Below the pieces are notes generated by a model, which saw only the letters and a program-made list of their open reading frames with translations, was not told the origin of the DNA and did not search any database. A DNA stretch of 64,000 nucleotides. It comes from Actomonas aquatica (GTDB lineage Bacteria > Verrucomicrobiota > Verrucomicrobiia > Opitutales > Opitutaceae). Numbering within the stretch: the stretch's first letter is position 1; each line of letters opens with the position of its first letter. The stretch spans positions 496,001 through 560,000 of the forward strand of contig NZ_CP139781.1 of the NCBI RefSeq assembly GCF_019679435.2, given 5' to 3'. The translations under genes were made by a program, and so were the position numbers. This document shows, one piece after another, positions 55,559 to 64,000 of this stretch.

Positions 55559-55785
55559 TTCGCGAGCTCACGCAGAGCGTTGCGGTAGCGACGATTGAGG
55601 CTCTCGAAGACCTCCATGGATTTTCCAAACTCCTCATCGCCGGCGGTGATGCGCAGGCCGCCGTCGGGGGCTTTGGTGAGGTAGAGGGCCTGGCCTTCCT
55701 CCACCTGCAGCTCCGCCAAAGCTTCCTTGGGGAGGATGACGCCGAGGGAATTGCCGATTTTGCGGACTTTGGTGGTGTAGGACAT
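55555..55785 (-). CDS. AbrB/MazE-type antitoxin
   Basis: A 76-residue protein with the swapped-hairpin AbrB/MazE fold: TTKVRKIGNSLGVILPKEALAELQVEEGQ at 4-32. The fold binds DNA as a dimer and here would repress the operon, while the C-terminal helix (FGKSMEVFESLNRRYRNALREL) would bind the toxin. Pairing of a MazE-type antitoxin with a Doc-type toxin is a mixed arrangement. An operator-like repeat sits just upstream. Confidence 0.9.
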   Translation of the reverse strand: MSYTTKVRKIGNSLGVILPKEALAELQVEEGQALYLTKAPDGGLRITAGDEEFGKSMEVFESLNRRYRNALRELAK

Positions 55786-55792
55786 GCAAGGA

Positions 55793-55809
55793 ATAACGGA
55801 TGTTATAAC
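55793..55809. promoter_or_regulatory. Operator-like inverted repeat upstream of the toxin-antitoxin pair
   Basis: ataac (55793-55797) and gttat (55802-55806) are inverted halves with a 4-base gap, and gttataac (55802-55809) is an 8-base perfect palindrome overlapping the right half. It lies 8-24 bases from the antitoxin start, the usual place for autoregulation. Confidence 0.55.
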
Positions 55810-55859
55810 GGCAATGTCCAGACTCGCTTCAGCGCCTTAGAGCGCGGATCGAGCTACGA

Positions 55860-57290
55860 TCACCAGCGGCCGAGCTTGCGTTTGCGGCCACCACCACCGC
55901 CGAGATCGGGCATACCGCCGCCTCCGCCCAAGTCAGGCATTCCCGGCATGCCGCCGGCGCCACCGGCTCCGCCCATGGCTTTCATCTGCTTCATCATCTT
56001 GCGGCCCTTGGAGCCCTTCATCATCCGCATCATCTTTTGCATCTGCTGGAATTGCTTCAGCAGCTGATTCACCTCGACGACCTTCACGCCGGCGCCGTTG
56101 GCGATGCGCATGCGGCGGCTGCCGTTGAGGATCTGCGGATTGCGGCGCTCTTTGATCGTCATCGAGAGGATGATCGATTCGGTGCGCTTCATCTGTTTGT
56201 CGGCGCTGTCGTCGAGCTCGACGTTGTTCATGCCGGGCAACATGCCGACGATGCTCTGCATCGAGCCCATCTTCTTCACCTGCTGCATCTGGGCGAGGAA
56301 GTCCTCCAGGTTGAAGTCGGCTTTGCGCAGCTTCTCGGCCATGCGCTCGGCTTCCTTCTCATCGATGTGCTCCTGGGCCTTTTCGACGAGGGAGACCACG
56401 TCACCCATGCCGAGGATGCGGGAGGCGAGGCGGTCGGGGTGGAAGACTTCAAACTCCTCCACCTTCTCGCCGAGACCGACAAATTTGATCGGGACGCCGG
56501 TGATCGACTTGATCGAAAGGGCGGCACCACCGCGGGCGTCACCGTCGAGTTTGGTGAGGATGAGGCCGGTGAGGTTGAGGGCGTCGTGGAAGGCCTTGGC
56601 GACGTTGACGGCTTCCTGACCGAGGGCGCCGTCGGCGACGAGAATGACCTCGTCGGGCTGCACGGTGTCGCGCAGACGCTTCACCTCCTCGATGAGGTCG
56701 TGATCGATCTGCAGGCGGCCGGCGGTGTCGAAAATGATGAGCTCGGAGCCGGCGGCCTTGGCGGCGGCGAGACCGGCGCGACCGATGGCGGGCACGTCCT
56801 TGGAATCGCGGTCGCAGGTGAAGCCGAGGTCGTTGGCCTTGGCCAGAATCTCGAGTTGGTCGATGGCGGCGGGGCGGTAAACGTCGCAGGCCACGAGGTG
56901 CGGGTTGGCGTAGTCGCGCTTCTTGAGCAGGCGACCGAGCTTCGCGCTGGAGGTGGTTTTACCTGAGCCGTGCAGACCCACCATCATCACCTTGAGCGGC
57001 TTCTTCGGATTGAGCTGCGTCTCGCCCTCGCCGAGGAGTTTGACCAACTCATCGTGGATGATTTTGACGATCTGCTGGCCCGGGGTGACGCCCTTGAGCA
57101 CGTCTTTGCCGATGACCTCTTCGCGCACCTTGTCGACGAACTGGCGGGCAACCTTGAAGTGAACGTCGGCCGAAAGCAGCGCCGTGCGCACCTCTTTGAG
57201 GGCGTCGGCCATGTTGTCTTCGCTGAGCTTGCCGACACCGCGCAAGTTGCGCAGCGCCGAGGAAAGTTTGTCACTGAGGGTCTCGAACAT
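55860..57290 (-). CDS. ffh: Signal recognition particle protein Ffh
   Basis: A 476-residue GTPase that delivers nascent membrane proteins to the translocon. N domain 1-95, G domain with P-loop GLHGSGKT at 105-112, DTAGR and [14 protein letters not shown]; a methionine-rich M domain (about 300-430) binds SRP RNA. The C-terminal tail ([17 protein letters not shown], then GGGG runs and KRKLGRW) is unusually glycine-rich. The start is ATG 57290; a further-upstream ATG at 57356 is out of keeping with the family. A receiver protein gene lies upstream. Confidence 0.96.
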   Translation of the reverse strand: MFETLSDKLSSALRNLRGVGKLSEDNMADALKEVRTALLSADVHFKVARQFVDKVREEVIGKDVLKGVTPGQQIVKIIHDELVKLLGEGETQLNPKKPLKVMMVGLHGSGKTTSSAKLGRLLKKRDYANPHLVACDVYRPAAIDQLEILAKANDLGFTCDRDSKDVPAIGRAGLAAAKAAGSELIIFDTAGRLQIDHDLIEEVKRLRDTVQPDEVILVADGALGQEAVNVAKAFHDALNLTGLILTKLDGDARGGAALSIKSITGVPIKFVGLGEKVEEFEVFHPDRLASRILGMGDVVSLVEKAQEHIDEKEAERMAEKLRKADFNLEDFLAQMQQVKKMGSMQSIVGMLPGMNNVELDDSADKQMKRTESIILSMTIKERRNPQILNGSRRMRIANGAGVKVVEVNQLLKQFQQMQKMMRMMKGSKGRKMMKQMKAMGGAGGAGGMPGMPDLGGGGGMPDLGGGGGRKRKLGRW

Positions 57291-57409
57291 GCGGTTGAAA
57301 AGGGACGAAACCGCAGAGCTAAGGTAGGCGCTCGCGCAATTCCAACTCCCAATCACGCCCGATGGCGAATCGTCGGGCGGGGCCTTTCCGGCTTCTGCGG
57401 CCGGTCGTC

Positions 57410-57826
57410 TCAGTCGCCGGCGCCGAGCGCGATGTCGATCTTCCGGTGGGTCTTACTGGCGGTGAGGGCGTTCACCTTGTCGAGCACGGCCCGGGCCTCG
57501 TAGGGCTTGAGAATGTAGCCGTTGGTGCCGAGGCGGATGAGCTCACGCACCAGATCCCGGTCCTTGTTGCCGCTGCAGACGAGGGTTTGCATCCCACTCA
57601 TTGAACGGTTGTTGCGCACTCGTTTGATAAGATCCAAACCGCCGCCGACGGGCATGTCCAAATCGGTGATCATTAGGTCAAAGGCCTCACCATCCGGGGC
57701 GCTGAGCAACCACCAGGCGATCGCGCCGTTTTCCGCCACCGTGACCTCCCAACTCTCGTTGGTTTCGCAGATCTGCTTGAGGGTGTCGCGGGAGATATCG
57801 TCGTCTTCTACGATCAGGATTTTCAT
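57410..57826 (-). CDS. Receiver-only response regulator
   Basis: A 138-residue CheY-type protein. [19 protein letters not shown] has acidic residues near 8-9, phospho-acceptor Asp55 in LMITDLDMP and conserved Lys in YILKPYEAR. No output domain is fused. It lies 119 bases upstream of ffh on the same strand, with nothing to suggest a functional link, and is divergent from the Lrp-type gene. The start is ATG 57826. Confidence 0.88.
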   Translation of the reverse strand: MKILIVEDDDISRDTLKQICETNESWEVTVAENGAIAWWLLSAPDGEAFDLMITDLDMPVGGGLDLIKRVRNNRSMSGMQTLVCSGNKDRDLVRELIRLGTNGYILKPYEARAVLDKVNALTASKTHRKIDIALGAGD

Positions 57827-57941
57827 CGGAGTGGAGCGCTTGGGGCTCCTTTCGCCATCGGCTTTCCTCAAGCGGCCTTTAGGGGCATTGTTCGTTTATT
57901 CGCTGGAAAAATGTAAATGCGGCCCGAAGATGGCCGCCCCT

Positions 57942-58430
57942 ATGAATCCTGTTCTCAAGCTGTTACTCGAAGGCGCCAGCCTGTCCACGGCCCACATGGC
58001 CCAAGTGGCGGGGTTGTCTGAAGCCGAAGTCGAACAGCACCTGGAGCAGCTGAAAAAAGATAAAATCTTACTCGGCTGGCGTCCGGTGCTCGATCTCTCG
58101 CGCGAGGCCGCAGCCGAGGCAGCCGTGGAGGCCGTGATCGAGGTGCGCATCACGCCGGAGCGCGAGGGTGGTTTTAACCGCCTGGCTCAGCGCATCAGCC
58201 GTTTCGACGAGGTGAAGAGCTGCCTGCTCGTTTCGGGTGGTTATGATCTGCTCGTGATCGTGCGCGGCCGTTCGCTGCAGAGCGTCGCCGCGTTCGTTTC
58301 GGAAAAACTCTCCAGCATCGAGGGTGTCCTCTCTACCGCCACGCACTTCCTGCTGCGTCGCTACAAGGATCAGGGCTTCCTGCTTGAGACCGAGGAAAGC
58401 TCCAGCCACCGCCTCAACGTCGCGCCCTAA
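57942..58430 (+). CDS. Lrp/AsnC-family regulator
   Basis: A 162-residue product with an N-terminal winged-helix region (about 1-50; LSTAHMAQVAGLSEAEVEQHLEQLKK) and a C-terminal RAM-like effector domain (65-145; EVRITPEREGGFNRLAQRISRF, CLLVSGGYDLLVIVRGRSLQ). The regulator likely binds a small effector amino acid. The start is taken as ATG 57942; ATG at 57930 is possible. It lies 18 bases before an aminotransferase gene, a frequent regulator-target pairing. Confidence 0.88.
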   Translation: MNPVLKLLLEGASLSTAHMAQVAGLSEAEVEQHLEQLKKDKILLGWRPVLDLSREAAAEAAVEAVIEVRITPEREGGFNRLAQRISRFDEVKSCLLVSGGYDLLVIVRGRSLQSVAAFVSEKLSSIEGVLSTATHFLLRRYKDQGFLLETEESSSHRLNVAP

Positions 58431-58448
58431 CGCGCGACCTTTACAGCC

Positions 58449-59648
58449 ATGCAAAGCAATCCCTCCAAGTGGGTGGCGGGACACGTTTCCACGCTACCCA
58501 AGAGCGGCATCCGCGATTTCTTCGAACTCGTCGCTAAAATGAAGGGCGACGCGAGCGTGATTTCCCTCGGCGTTGGTGAACCCGATTTCACCACGCCTTG
58601 GCACATCCGCGAGCACGCCATCTACGCTCTCGAACGCGGCAAGACCTACTATACGTCCAACCTCGGCATGCCGGAGCTCCGCAAGGAGATCTCCCGCTAC
58701 GTCGCCAAACACTTCGGCGTCGACTATCGGCCCGACGATCAGGTGATCGTGACGGTGGGCGTTTCCGAAGCGCTCGATCTCGCTTTCCGCGCCTTTATCA
58801 ATCCGGGCGACAAGGTGATGTATCACCAACCGTGTTACGTTTCCTATCACCCGAGCATTCAGCTCGCCCACGGTGAAGCCATCGCGGTGCCGACTTACGC
58901 CAAGGACAACTTCGCCCTGACCGCCGAGGCCCTCGAGGCCGCCTGGCAACCCGGCGCGAAGATCCTCATGCTCAACCTGCCGTGCAACCCGACCGGCGGC
59001 ACCTGCACGCGTGAGCAGATCGAGCGCATCGCGGCCTTTGCCCGCGAAAAGGACCTGCTCGTGCTCTCCGACGAGATCTACTCGGAACTCACCTTCGAGG
59101 GCGAACACGTCAGCATCGCGTCACTGCCGGGCATGGCCGAGCGCACCATCTTCCTGCACGGCTTTTCGAAAGCCTTCGCCATGACCGGCTGGCGCATCGG
59201 CTACGCTTGCGGTCCCGCGGTCCTCATCGACGCCATGATGAAGGTCCACCAATACGCCATGATGTGCGCCTCCATCATCGCCCAGGAGGGGGCCCTCGAA
59301 GCCTTGCGCAATGGCGAGGAAGCCGTCGCCCGCATGCGCGAGCAATACCATCGCCGCCGCGATCTGGTGGTGCGCCGCTTCAACGAGATCGGGCTCACCT
59401 GTCACTCGCCGCGCGGATCGTTCTACGCGTTCCCGCAGGTCACGAGCTCGGGGCTCAATGAGAAGGCCTTCGCCGAAGGGCTGCTCAAGGAACAAAAGGT
59501 CGCGGTCGTGCCCGGCACCGCCTTCGGCACCAACGGCTCTGGCCATGTGCGCGCCTGTTTTGCCACCGGTTACGAGCAGCTCATCGATGCCTGTGATCGC
59601 ATGGAGCGCTTCGTCGCCGGGCAGCAGCAGGGCAAGGTCTCGACCTGA
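58449..59648 (+). CDS. Class I/II PLP-dependent aminotransferase
   Basis: A 399-residue enzyme with the aspartate-aminotransferase fold. SLGVGEPDFTTP near 38-50, NLPCNPTGGTCT, VLSDEIYSELTF (Asp and Tyr at the cofactor), and Lys241 in HGFSKAFAMTGWRIG as the PLP lysine. Arg in the C-terminal domain (HVRACFA) anchors carboxylate substrate. The amino donor is unresolved (alanine, aspartate or aromatic). It follows the Lrp-type gene by 18 bases. Confidence 0.92.
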   Translation: MQSNPSKWVAGHVSTLPKSGIRDFFELVAKMKGDASVISLGVGEPDFTTPWHIREHAIYALERGKTYYTSNLGMPELRKEISRYVAKHFGVDYRPDDQVIVTVGVSEALDLAFRAFINPGDKVMYHQPCYVSYHPSIQLAHGEAIAVPTYAKDNFALTAEALEAAWQPGAKILMLNLPCNPTGGTCTREQIERIAAFAREKDLLVLSDEIYSELTFEGEHVSIASLPGMAERTIFLHGFSKAFAMTGWRIGYACGPAVLIDAMMKVHQYAMMCASIIAQEGALEALRNGEEAVARMREQYHRRRDLVVRRFNEIGLTCHSPRGSFYAFPQVTSSGLNEKAFAEGLLKEQKVAVVPGTAFGTNGSGHVRACFATGYEQLIDACDRMERFVAGQQQGKVST

Positions 59649-59670
59649 GCCCATCAGCAAGTCATTGACT

Positions 59671-59754
59671 TAACCGCGCAGGCCGCGAAGAGACGCGCAG
59701 AGGTGTCCGCTCTTCCGAGCGCCCGCACCTCTCCGCGATTTTCGCGGCTTTAAA
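59671..59754. repeat. REP-like inverted repeat between aminotransferase and der
   Basis: The left arm 59671-59706 begins ttaaccgcg and ends gcagaggtg; the right arm 59727-59754 begins cacctctccgcg and ends gcggctttaa. The arms pair imperfectly with a 20-base spacer. It is typical of the ttaaccgcg...cgcgaag-type dispersed elements seen in several bacteria. Confidence 0.65.
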
Positions 59755-59796
59755 CTCCTTCGGTTCGTTTCCACCCTCGTTTTCTCTCATTCCATC

Positions 59797-61290
59797 ATGT
59801 CACGCGCTGTCGCCATCGTAGGCCGCCCCAATGTGGGCAAGAGCCGCCTCTTTAACCGTCTGGTCGGACGGCGCGTGTCCATCGTGCACGACCAGGCCGG
59901 CATCACCCGTGATGTCGTGTCGCACGAAGTTGCCGACGGCGCTTACACGCTGCTCGACACCGGCGGCATCGGTCTGGTCGGCGGCGAGAGCACGGCCGAA
60001 CTTACCGCCGCCTCCGAACGCCAGGTCGAGTTCGCCATCGCGGCCTCGGATCTGATCGTGTTTGTGATCGACGGTCTCGACGGCGTGACCGCGCTCGACG
60101 CCCGCATCGGCCAGATGCTGCGCCGTTCCAAGAAAGACGTGCTGCTGGTGGTCAACAAAGCCGACTTCGACGACGACAAGGTCGACCTCGCCGAAGCCTA
60201 CCGCATGGGCCTCGGCGAACCCTGCCGCGTATCCGCCGAGCACGGACGAGGGGAAGCCGACCTGCGCGAAGCCATCCTCGAGCGCCTCGGGCCCGCGCCG
60301 GAAACCGACACCGGTGACGACAAAACCGCCGAAGATCCGCTCTGCGTGTGTTTCATCGGTCGCCCCAACGTCGGCAAATCCTCCCTCGGCAACCGGCTGC
60401 TGAAGAGCGACCGCCTCATCGTGAGCGCCACCCCCGGCACGACGCGCGACGCGGTGGAGTTGCCCTTCAAATTCAAGACCCGCAACGGCAAGCTGGTTGA
60501 CTTCAAACTCATCGATACCGCCGGCATCAAGGCGCAGACCAAGCTCGCCTCGCCGGTCGAATATTTTTCCCGGCTGCGTTCGCTCGATGCCATCCAGCGC
60601 GCCGACGTGATCTTCATGGTGGTCGACGCGTTCGACGGTATCACCCAGCAGGACAAAGCCATCGCCGGTGAGGCCGTGAAGGAGAACAAGCCCATCATCG
60701 TGGTGGTGAACAAATGGGACCTCGTGCTCGAATCCTTCAAGCGCGACGACCCCAGCACGCAGCTCTACAAAAACGAGCGCGACTACCGCGAAAAATACGA
60801 GCGAGCGCTCTTCGAACGCCTCTTCTTCACCGCCGGTTCGCCGGTCGTCTTTGTGTCGGCCCAGACCGATTTCGAGATCGACCGCATGCTCAACTACGCG
60901 GCGAAGATGAACCGCTTGCTCGACACCAAGATGTCGACCTCGCGCCTCAACGCGTTGCTTGAGCAACTGATTCAAAAGACGCCACCGCCGGCCATCGCCA
61001 ACCGTCGTTTCAAGATCTACTACGCCACCCAGACCGGCAACCGCCCGTTCCGTGTCCGCATCTTCTGCAACCGCGAGGAGCGCCTGCCCGACAGCTACCG
61101 TCGTTACCTCGAATCCGGCATCGTGAAGGAGTTCGACCTCGGCGGCTGCCCGATCGTGTTCCACCTCGTGGGCAAGGAGCGCCACAAGGACCGCGGCGGC
61201 CATGGTCCGCTGAAACCGAAACGCGCCGATGCGCCGGACGAACCGGAGTGGGGTGGATTTGGCGACGACTTTGATACCCTCGAAGATTGA
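59797..61290 (+). CDS. der: Ribosome-assembly GTPase Der (EngA)
   Basis: A 497-residue tandem GTPase. The first G domain starts at VAIVGRPNVGKS (P-loop 9-16), with DTGGIG and NKAD; the second starts at CVCFIGRPNVGKSS (about residue 187) with DTAGIKAQ and NKWD. The C-terminal KH-like domain runs from about 385 to 470, then a charged tail. It is needed for 50S assembly. It is followed by fmt with a 4-base overlap. Confidence 0.96.
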   Translation: MSRAVAIVGRPNVGKSRLFNRLVGRRVSIVHDQAGITRDVVSHEVADGAYTLLDTGGIGLVGGESTAELTAASERQVEFAIAASDLIVFVIDGLDGVTALDARIGQMLRRSKKDVLLVVNKADFDDDKVDLAEAYRMGLGEPCRVSAEHGRGEADLREAILERLGPAPETDTGDDKTAEDPLCVCFIGRPNVGKSSLGNRLLKSDRLIVSATPGTTRDAVELPFKFKTRNGKLVDFKLIDTAGIKAQTKLASPVEYFSRLRSLDAIQRADVIFMVVDAFDGITQQDKAIAGEAVKENKPIIVVVNKWDLVLESFKRDDPSTQLYKNERDYREKYERALFERLFFTAGSPVVFVSAQTDFEIDRMLNYAAKMNRLLDTKMSTSRLNALLEQLIQKTPPPAIANRRFKIYYATQTGNRPFRVRIFCNREERLPDSYRRYLESGIVKEFDLGGCPIVFHLVGKERHKDRGGHGPLKPKRADAPDEPEWGGFGDDFDTLED

Positions 61291-62279
61291 AGACTGATCG
61301 CTTGCGTCTCGTTTTTATGGGCTCCGACGCGATTGCGTTGCCCATGCTCAACTGGCTGGTCGGGGAGGGCGCCGCGCTCGTCGACGTGGTTGCGGTTTTC
61401 ACTCAACCGGACCGCCCCGTCGGTCGCGGCCAGAAGGTCGTGGCCAACGCCATCAAAACCTGGGCTCTGGAGCGCGGACTGCCGGTGTATCAGCCCGCCA
61501 AGCTCACCAGTGACGCCCGCGAAGCGCTCGCCCGGCACGAAGCCGATGTCGCCCTCGTGATGGCTTACGGCCACATCCTGCGGGACGAGTTCATCAACAC
61601 GCCCCGCCTCGGCACCCTCAACCTCCACGCCTCGCTGCTCCCCAACTACCGCGGTGCTTCGCCGATTCAAAGTGCAGTGCTCAGCGGCGACGCCGAAACC
61701 GGCGTGGCGCTCATGCGCATCGTGCGCGAACTCGACGCCGGACCGGTGGCCGACGTGGAACGCGTCGCGATCGGACCGCACGACACCGCGCTCGATATCG
61801 AGGCCAAACTCGCCGCCGCCTGCGTGCCGCTGGTCGCGCGCGGTCTGCCCGCACTCGCGGCCGGTGATCTAGATTTTGTCGAGCAGGACCACGGCGCGGC
61901 GACCTTCTGCCGTCGCCTGACCAAAGCCGATGGCGTGCTCGATTTCACCGCGCCCGCCGGTGTGCTTGCCGCCCGCGTGAACGGTCTGTTCCCGTGGCCC
62001 AGCGTGCGGGTGGCGATCAACGGTCAGGATGTAAAACTCGGGCGCGCCGAAGCCACCGATGCCGCCACCGCCAATACCGCGCCCGGCACGGTGCTTGGCT
62101 TGCAAGACGGCGCGCTCGCCGTGGCGACCGGGCAGGGCGTGCTACGGTTGTTGGAGTTGCAGCGTCCTGGCGGACGCATGATGCCGGCCACGGATTTCCT
62201 GCGCGGCTTCCCGCTCGAAACCGGTCTGCTGCTGCCCTCGCAGCCCATGCCGGAACTCGTGCGTCGCCAATCGACTTAG
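61287..62279 (+). CDS. fmt: Methionyl-tRNA formyltransferase
   Basis: A 330-residue enzyme. LVFMGSDAIALPML near 8-22, FTQPDRPVGRGQKV, LVMAYGHIL, and the formyltransferase loop NLHASLLPNYRGASPIQ mark it. Start is an unusual TTG at 61287, inside a TTGA overlap with the der stop; it gives the expected KTDRLRLVFMGS N-terminus, and no ATG lies before the motif. It formylates initiator Met-tRNA, complementing metG in the window. Confidence 0.93.
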   Translation: MKTDRLRLVFMGSDAIALPMLNWLVGEGAALVDVVAVFTQPDRPVGRGQKVVANAIKTWALERGLPVYQPAKLTSDAREALARHEADVALVMAYGHILRDEFINTPRLGTLNLHASLLPNYRGASPIQSAVLSGDAETGVALMRIVRELDAGPVADVERVAIGPHDTALDIEAKLAAACVPLVARGLPALAAGDLDFVEQDHGAATFCRRLTKADGVLDFTAPAGVLAARVNGLFPWPSVRVAINGQDVKLGRAEATDAATANTAPGTVLGLQDGALAVATGQGVLRLLELQRPGGRMMPATDFLRGFPLETGLLLPSQPMPELVRRQST

Positions 62280-62320
62280 CCGCTTGTTTTCAACCGGGCT
62301 TTTTCCCAAGCTGCGCGACC

Positions 62321-62899
62321 ATGATCAAACGTGCGCTCATCGGCCTGCTGTCTCTCACCCTATGTGCGGTGAGTTGGGCTCAATATCCTGCCCAAAATAA
62401 CCTTGGATCTCAGGTCGCCGGTCTGCGCGAAGACGTGCGCATCTTGGTTGAGCGAGTGGGGCAGATGGCGCTGCGGATCGAACAACTCGAACGCGAGAAC
62501 GCCCGCCTGCTTTCCGCCACGGACGGTCTCGACAGCACCTACGCCACCGTGCGCCAGCTCAACGACGCTGTGGCCGAGCTCACTCAGCAGATTTCCAGCG
62601 GCGACGCCACCTCCCGCGCGCAGGCCGCGAAGGCCGTGCAGGAATTGGCTCGCCAGGTGAATGTGTCGATGGACGGTTTGGCCAAGGACCTCAACGCTCG
62701 CCGCCAGGTCACCGCGCCGACCTTCAATGACGATTTCCCCAAGGAGGGCATTCGCTACACGGTGGAGAAGGGCGATACACTTTCGAGCATCGCGTCGCGC
62801 TTCGGCTCGACCGTTAAAGACATTCAAAACGCCAACCGCATCACCGATCCGCGCAAGGTGCAGGTCGGCCAGACGCTCTTCATTCCCGGCGCTCAATAA
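62321..62899 (+). CDS. Secreted LysM-domain protein
   Basis: A 192-residue product. Signal peptide MIKRALIGLLSLTLCAVSWAQ, a central coiled coil (30-130; LVERVGQMALRIEQLERENARL), and a C-terminal LysM domain (about 145-190; YTVEKGDTLSSIASRFGS, VGQTLFIPG) that binds peptidoglycan. It starts 41 bases after fmt and ends 7 bases before parB. Confidence 0.88.
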   Translation: MIKRALIGLLSLTLCAVSWAQYPAQNNLGSQVAGLREDVRILVERVGQMALRIEQLERENARLLSATDGLDSTYATVRQLNDAVAELTQQISSGDATSRAQAAKAVQELARQVNVSMDGLAKDLNARRQVTAPTFNDDFPKEGIRYTVEKGDTLSSIASRFGSTVKDIQNANRITDPRKVQVGQTLFIPGAQ

Positions 62900-62906
62900 C
62901 CCCCAC

Positions 62907-63881
62907 ATGGCTTCTTCCAAATCCCGACTCGGTCGCGGTCTCGGCGGACTCATCGCTGCCGCCGCCCCCGCCAAATCTCCCACCGCGCAAGCGGCTGCCA
63001 AAGCCGTGGGCAACCTGAAGGACGGCAAGGGCGGCAAAGCTGCGGCCGCCGCGGCCACCACCGAACCGCCCGCCACGCCCGGCTTCGAAGAGATCGCGGT
63101 CACGCACATCGAGCCGAGCCCCTATCAGGCCCGGCGCGAGATCCAGGCCGAGCACCTCAACGAACTCGCCGAGAGCATCAAATCCGAGGGCCTGCTGCAG
63201 CCGATCGTCGTCCGCAAAATCAAGGACAAGCAGTTTGAGCTCATCGCGGGTGAACGTCGTTGGCGCGCCTATCAGGTCCTCAAGCTGAAGACCATTCCGG
63301 CCCGCGTGGTCGAAGCCAGCAACGCCTCCGCCGCCGCGCTTGGCCTGATCGAGAATCTGCAGCGTGAAGGCCTCAACCCGATTGAAGAGGCCTACGGTTA
63401 CGCCAGCCTCATTCGCGACTTCGACCTCACGCAGGAGCAGGCTTCCGATCGGGTGGGCAAGAGCCGCGCGTCGGTCGCCAACACCCTGCGTCTGCTCTCG
63501 CTCGACGCGGAACTGCAGGGCTACGTCGCCAAGTCCATCCTCAGTTTTGGCCATGCCAAAGTATTGCTCGGTATCGAAGCACCGGCCGAGCGCGCCATCC
63601 TCGCCCGCCGCGTGATCGAGGACGGCCTGAGTGTCCGCGCCACCGAAAAGCTGGTGCAGGACAAAAAGTCCGGCAGCGCGAGCAGCTCCAAAAAAGCGGC
63701 CAAGAAGGGCGGCACCGCCGCCGAGGTCGCAGCGATCAACGGCATCGAGAAAAAGCTCACCTCGCACCTCGGAGCCCGCGTAGCGCTTAAACACACGCCC
63801 AAGAAGGGCCAGATCGTCATCCAATACGCTGGTAACGACGACCTCGCCCGCATCCTCGAAAAACTCGGCGTCGAAGCCTGA
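62907..63881 (+). CDS. parB: Chromosome-partitioning protein ParB
   Basis: A 324-residue ParB. Basic N-terminal SRLGRGLGGLIAAA is the ParA-activating start. After an alanine/lysine-rich linker, IEPSPYQARREI, IKSEGLLQPIVVRK, GERRWRAYQ (CTP-binding GERRxRA), LGLIENLQREGLNPIEEAYGY and the helix-turn-helix KSRASVANTLRLLSL follow. It binds parS and loads SMC. No matching parA is next to it in the window, and no full parS was found. It follows the LysM gene by 7 bases. Confidence 0.95.
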   Translation: MASSKSRLGRGLGGLIAAAAPAKSPTAQAAAKAVGNLKDGKGGKAAAAAATTEPPATPGFEEIAVTHIEPSPYQARREIQAEHLNELAESIKSEGLLQPIVVRKIKDKQFELIAGERRWRAYQVLKLKTIPARVVEASNASAAALGLIENLQREGLNPIEEAYGYASLIRDFDLTQEQASDRVGKSRASVANTLRLLSLDAELQGYVAKSILSFGHAKVLLGIEAPAERAILARRVIEDGLSVRATEKLVQDKKSGSASSSKKAAKKGGTAAEVAAINGIEKKLTSHLGARVALKHTPKKGQIVIQYAGNDDLARILEKLGVEA

Positions 63882-63899
63882 GTTGTCTCGCCGTCGTGG

Positions 63900-63959
63900 C
63901 CGCGGCATCCCTGCCGCGGTGAACCGAGAGGCAAACTCGCCCCGAGGCTGGACGCCTCG
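63900..63959. repeat. Pair of short hairpins after parB
   Basis: ccgcggca (63900-63907) and tgccgcgg (63912-63919) form a perfect 8-base stem with a tccc loop. Then cgaggc (63943-63948) and gcctcg (63954-63959) form a 6-base stem. Neither has a T-run. The segment resembles GC-rich dispersed repeats. Confidence 0.5.
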
Positions 63960-64000
63960 CCCACTTGGTTCCGCGCGACTCCCGTATCCACTTTTTACAT

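Overview
The window is a dense, GC-rich stretch of bacterial chromosome, almost wholly coding, with no rRNA, tRNA, phage, IS element or CRISPR array that I could see. Gene content suggests a Gram-negative, menaquinone-using member of the Verrucomicrobiota, probably Opitutales/Opitutaceae. Pointers are the DUF5069 protein, a sialidase-like protein with repeated C-terminal domains, very large PilX-like proteins in a prepilin operon, TonB and outer-membrane proteins, and a plant/cyanobacterial-type IspH. This placement is inference from family content, not a database match.

Layout. 1-6.4 kb: a secreted beta/gamma-crystallin-like protein cut by the left edge, hpt, an ABC ATPase plus solute-binding protein without a permease, and a double-domain creatininase-family protein with a secreted partner. 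6.4-10 kb: a secreted sialidase-fold protein divergent from a TonB-like protein. 10-15.1 kb: a receiver-only response regulator with a 16-base G/C homopolymer at its start codon, a GreA-like factor, and a divergent cluster of a ParA/MinD-type ATPase, a 295-residue protein ending in a MinD-like amphipathic tail, a coiled-coil protein and an outer-membrane barrel. 15.2-24 kb: extended ispH, a giant hybrid sensor kinase, a DUF5069 protein, an AlkC-like DNA repair protein and a TPR protein. 24-30.6 kb: alaS, leuB, a metallo-hydrolase, ribD and rdgB.

30.6-40.5 kb is the most distinctive region: six prepilin-like genes that read as two tandem V-W-X minor-pilin cassettes, each ending in a giant 814-882-residue PilX-like protein, preceded on the same strand by a NarL/DevR-type sensor kinase and regulator. 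40.6-49.6 kb: metG, menF-menD, a propeller protein, a GNAT acetyltransferase, kup and menB. 49.6-55.9 kb: a YqeY protein, a protein with two receiver-like halves, two small ORFs with their own terminator, gdhA, an amino-acid permease and a MazE-like/Doc toxin-antitoxin pair. 55.9-64 kb: ffh with an upstream receiver protein, an Lrp-type regulator with an aminotransferase, der-fmt, a LysM protein and parB.

Functional links. menF, menD and menB supply menaquinone; metG and fmt serve translation initiation; alaS and ffh are core translation and secretion genes. The prepilin operon with its two-component system, and the ParA-type cluster beside a possibly phase-variable receiver gene, are the two candidates for undescribed systems. 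Three imperfect inverted repeats in intergenic gaps look like dispersed REP-type elements.
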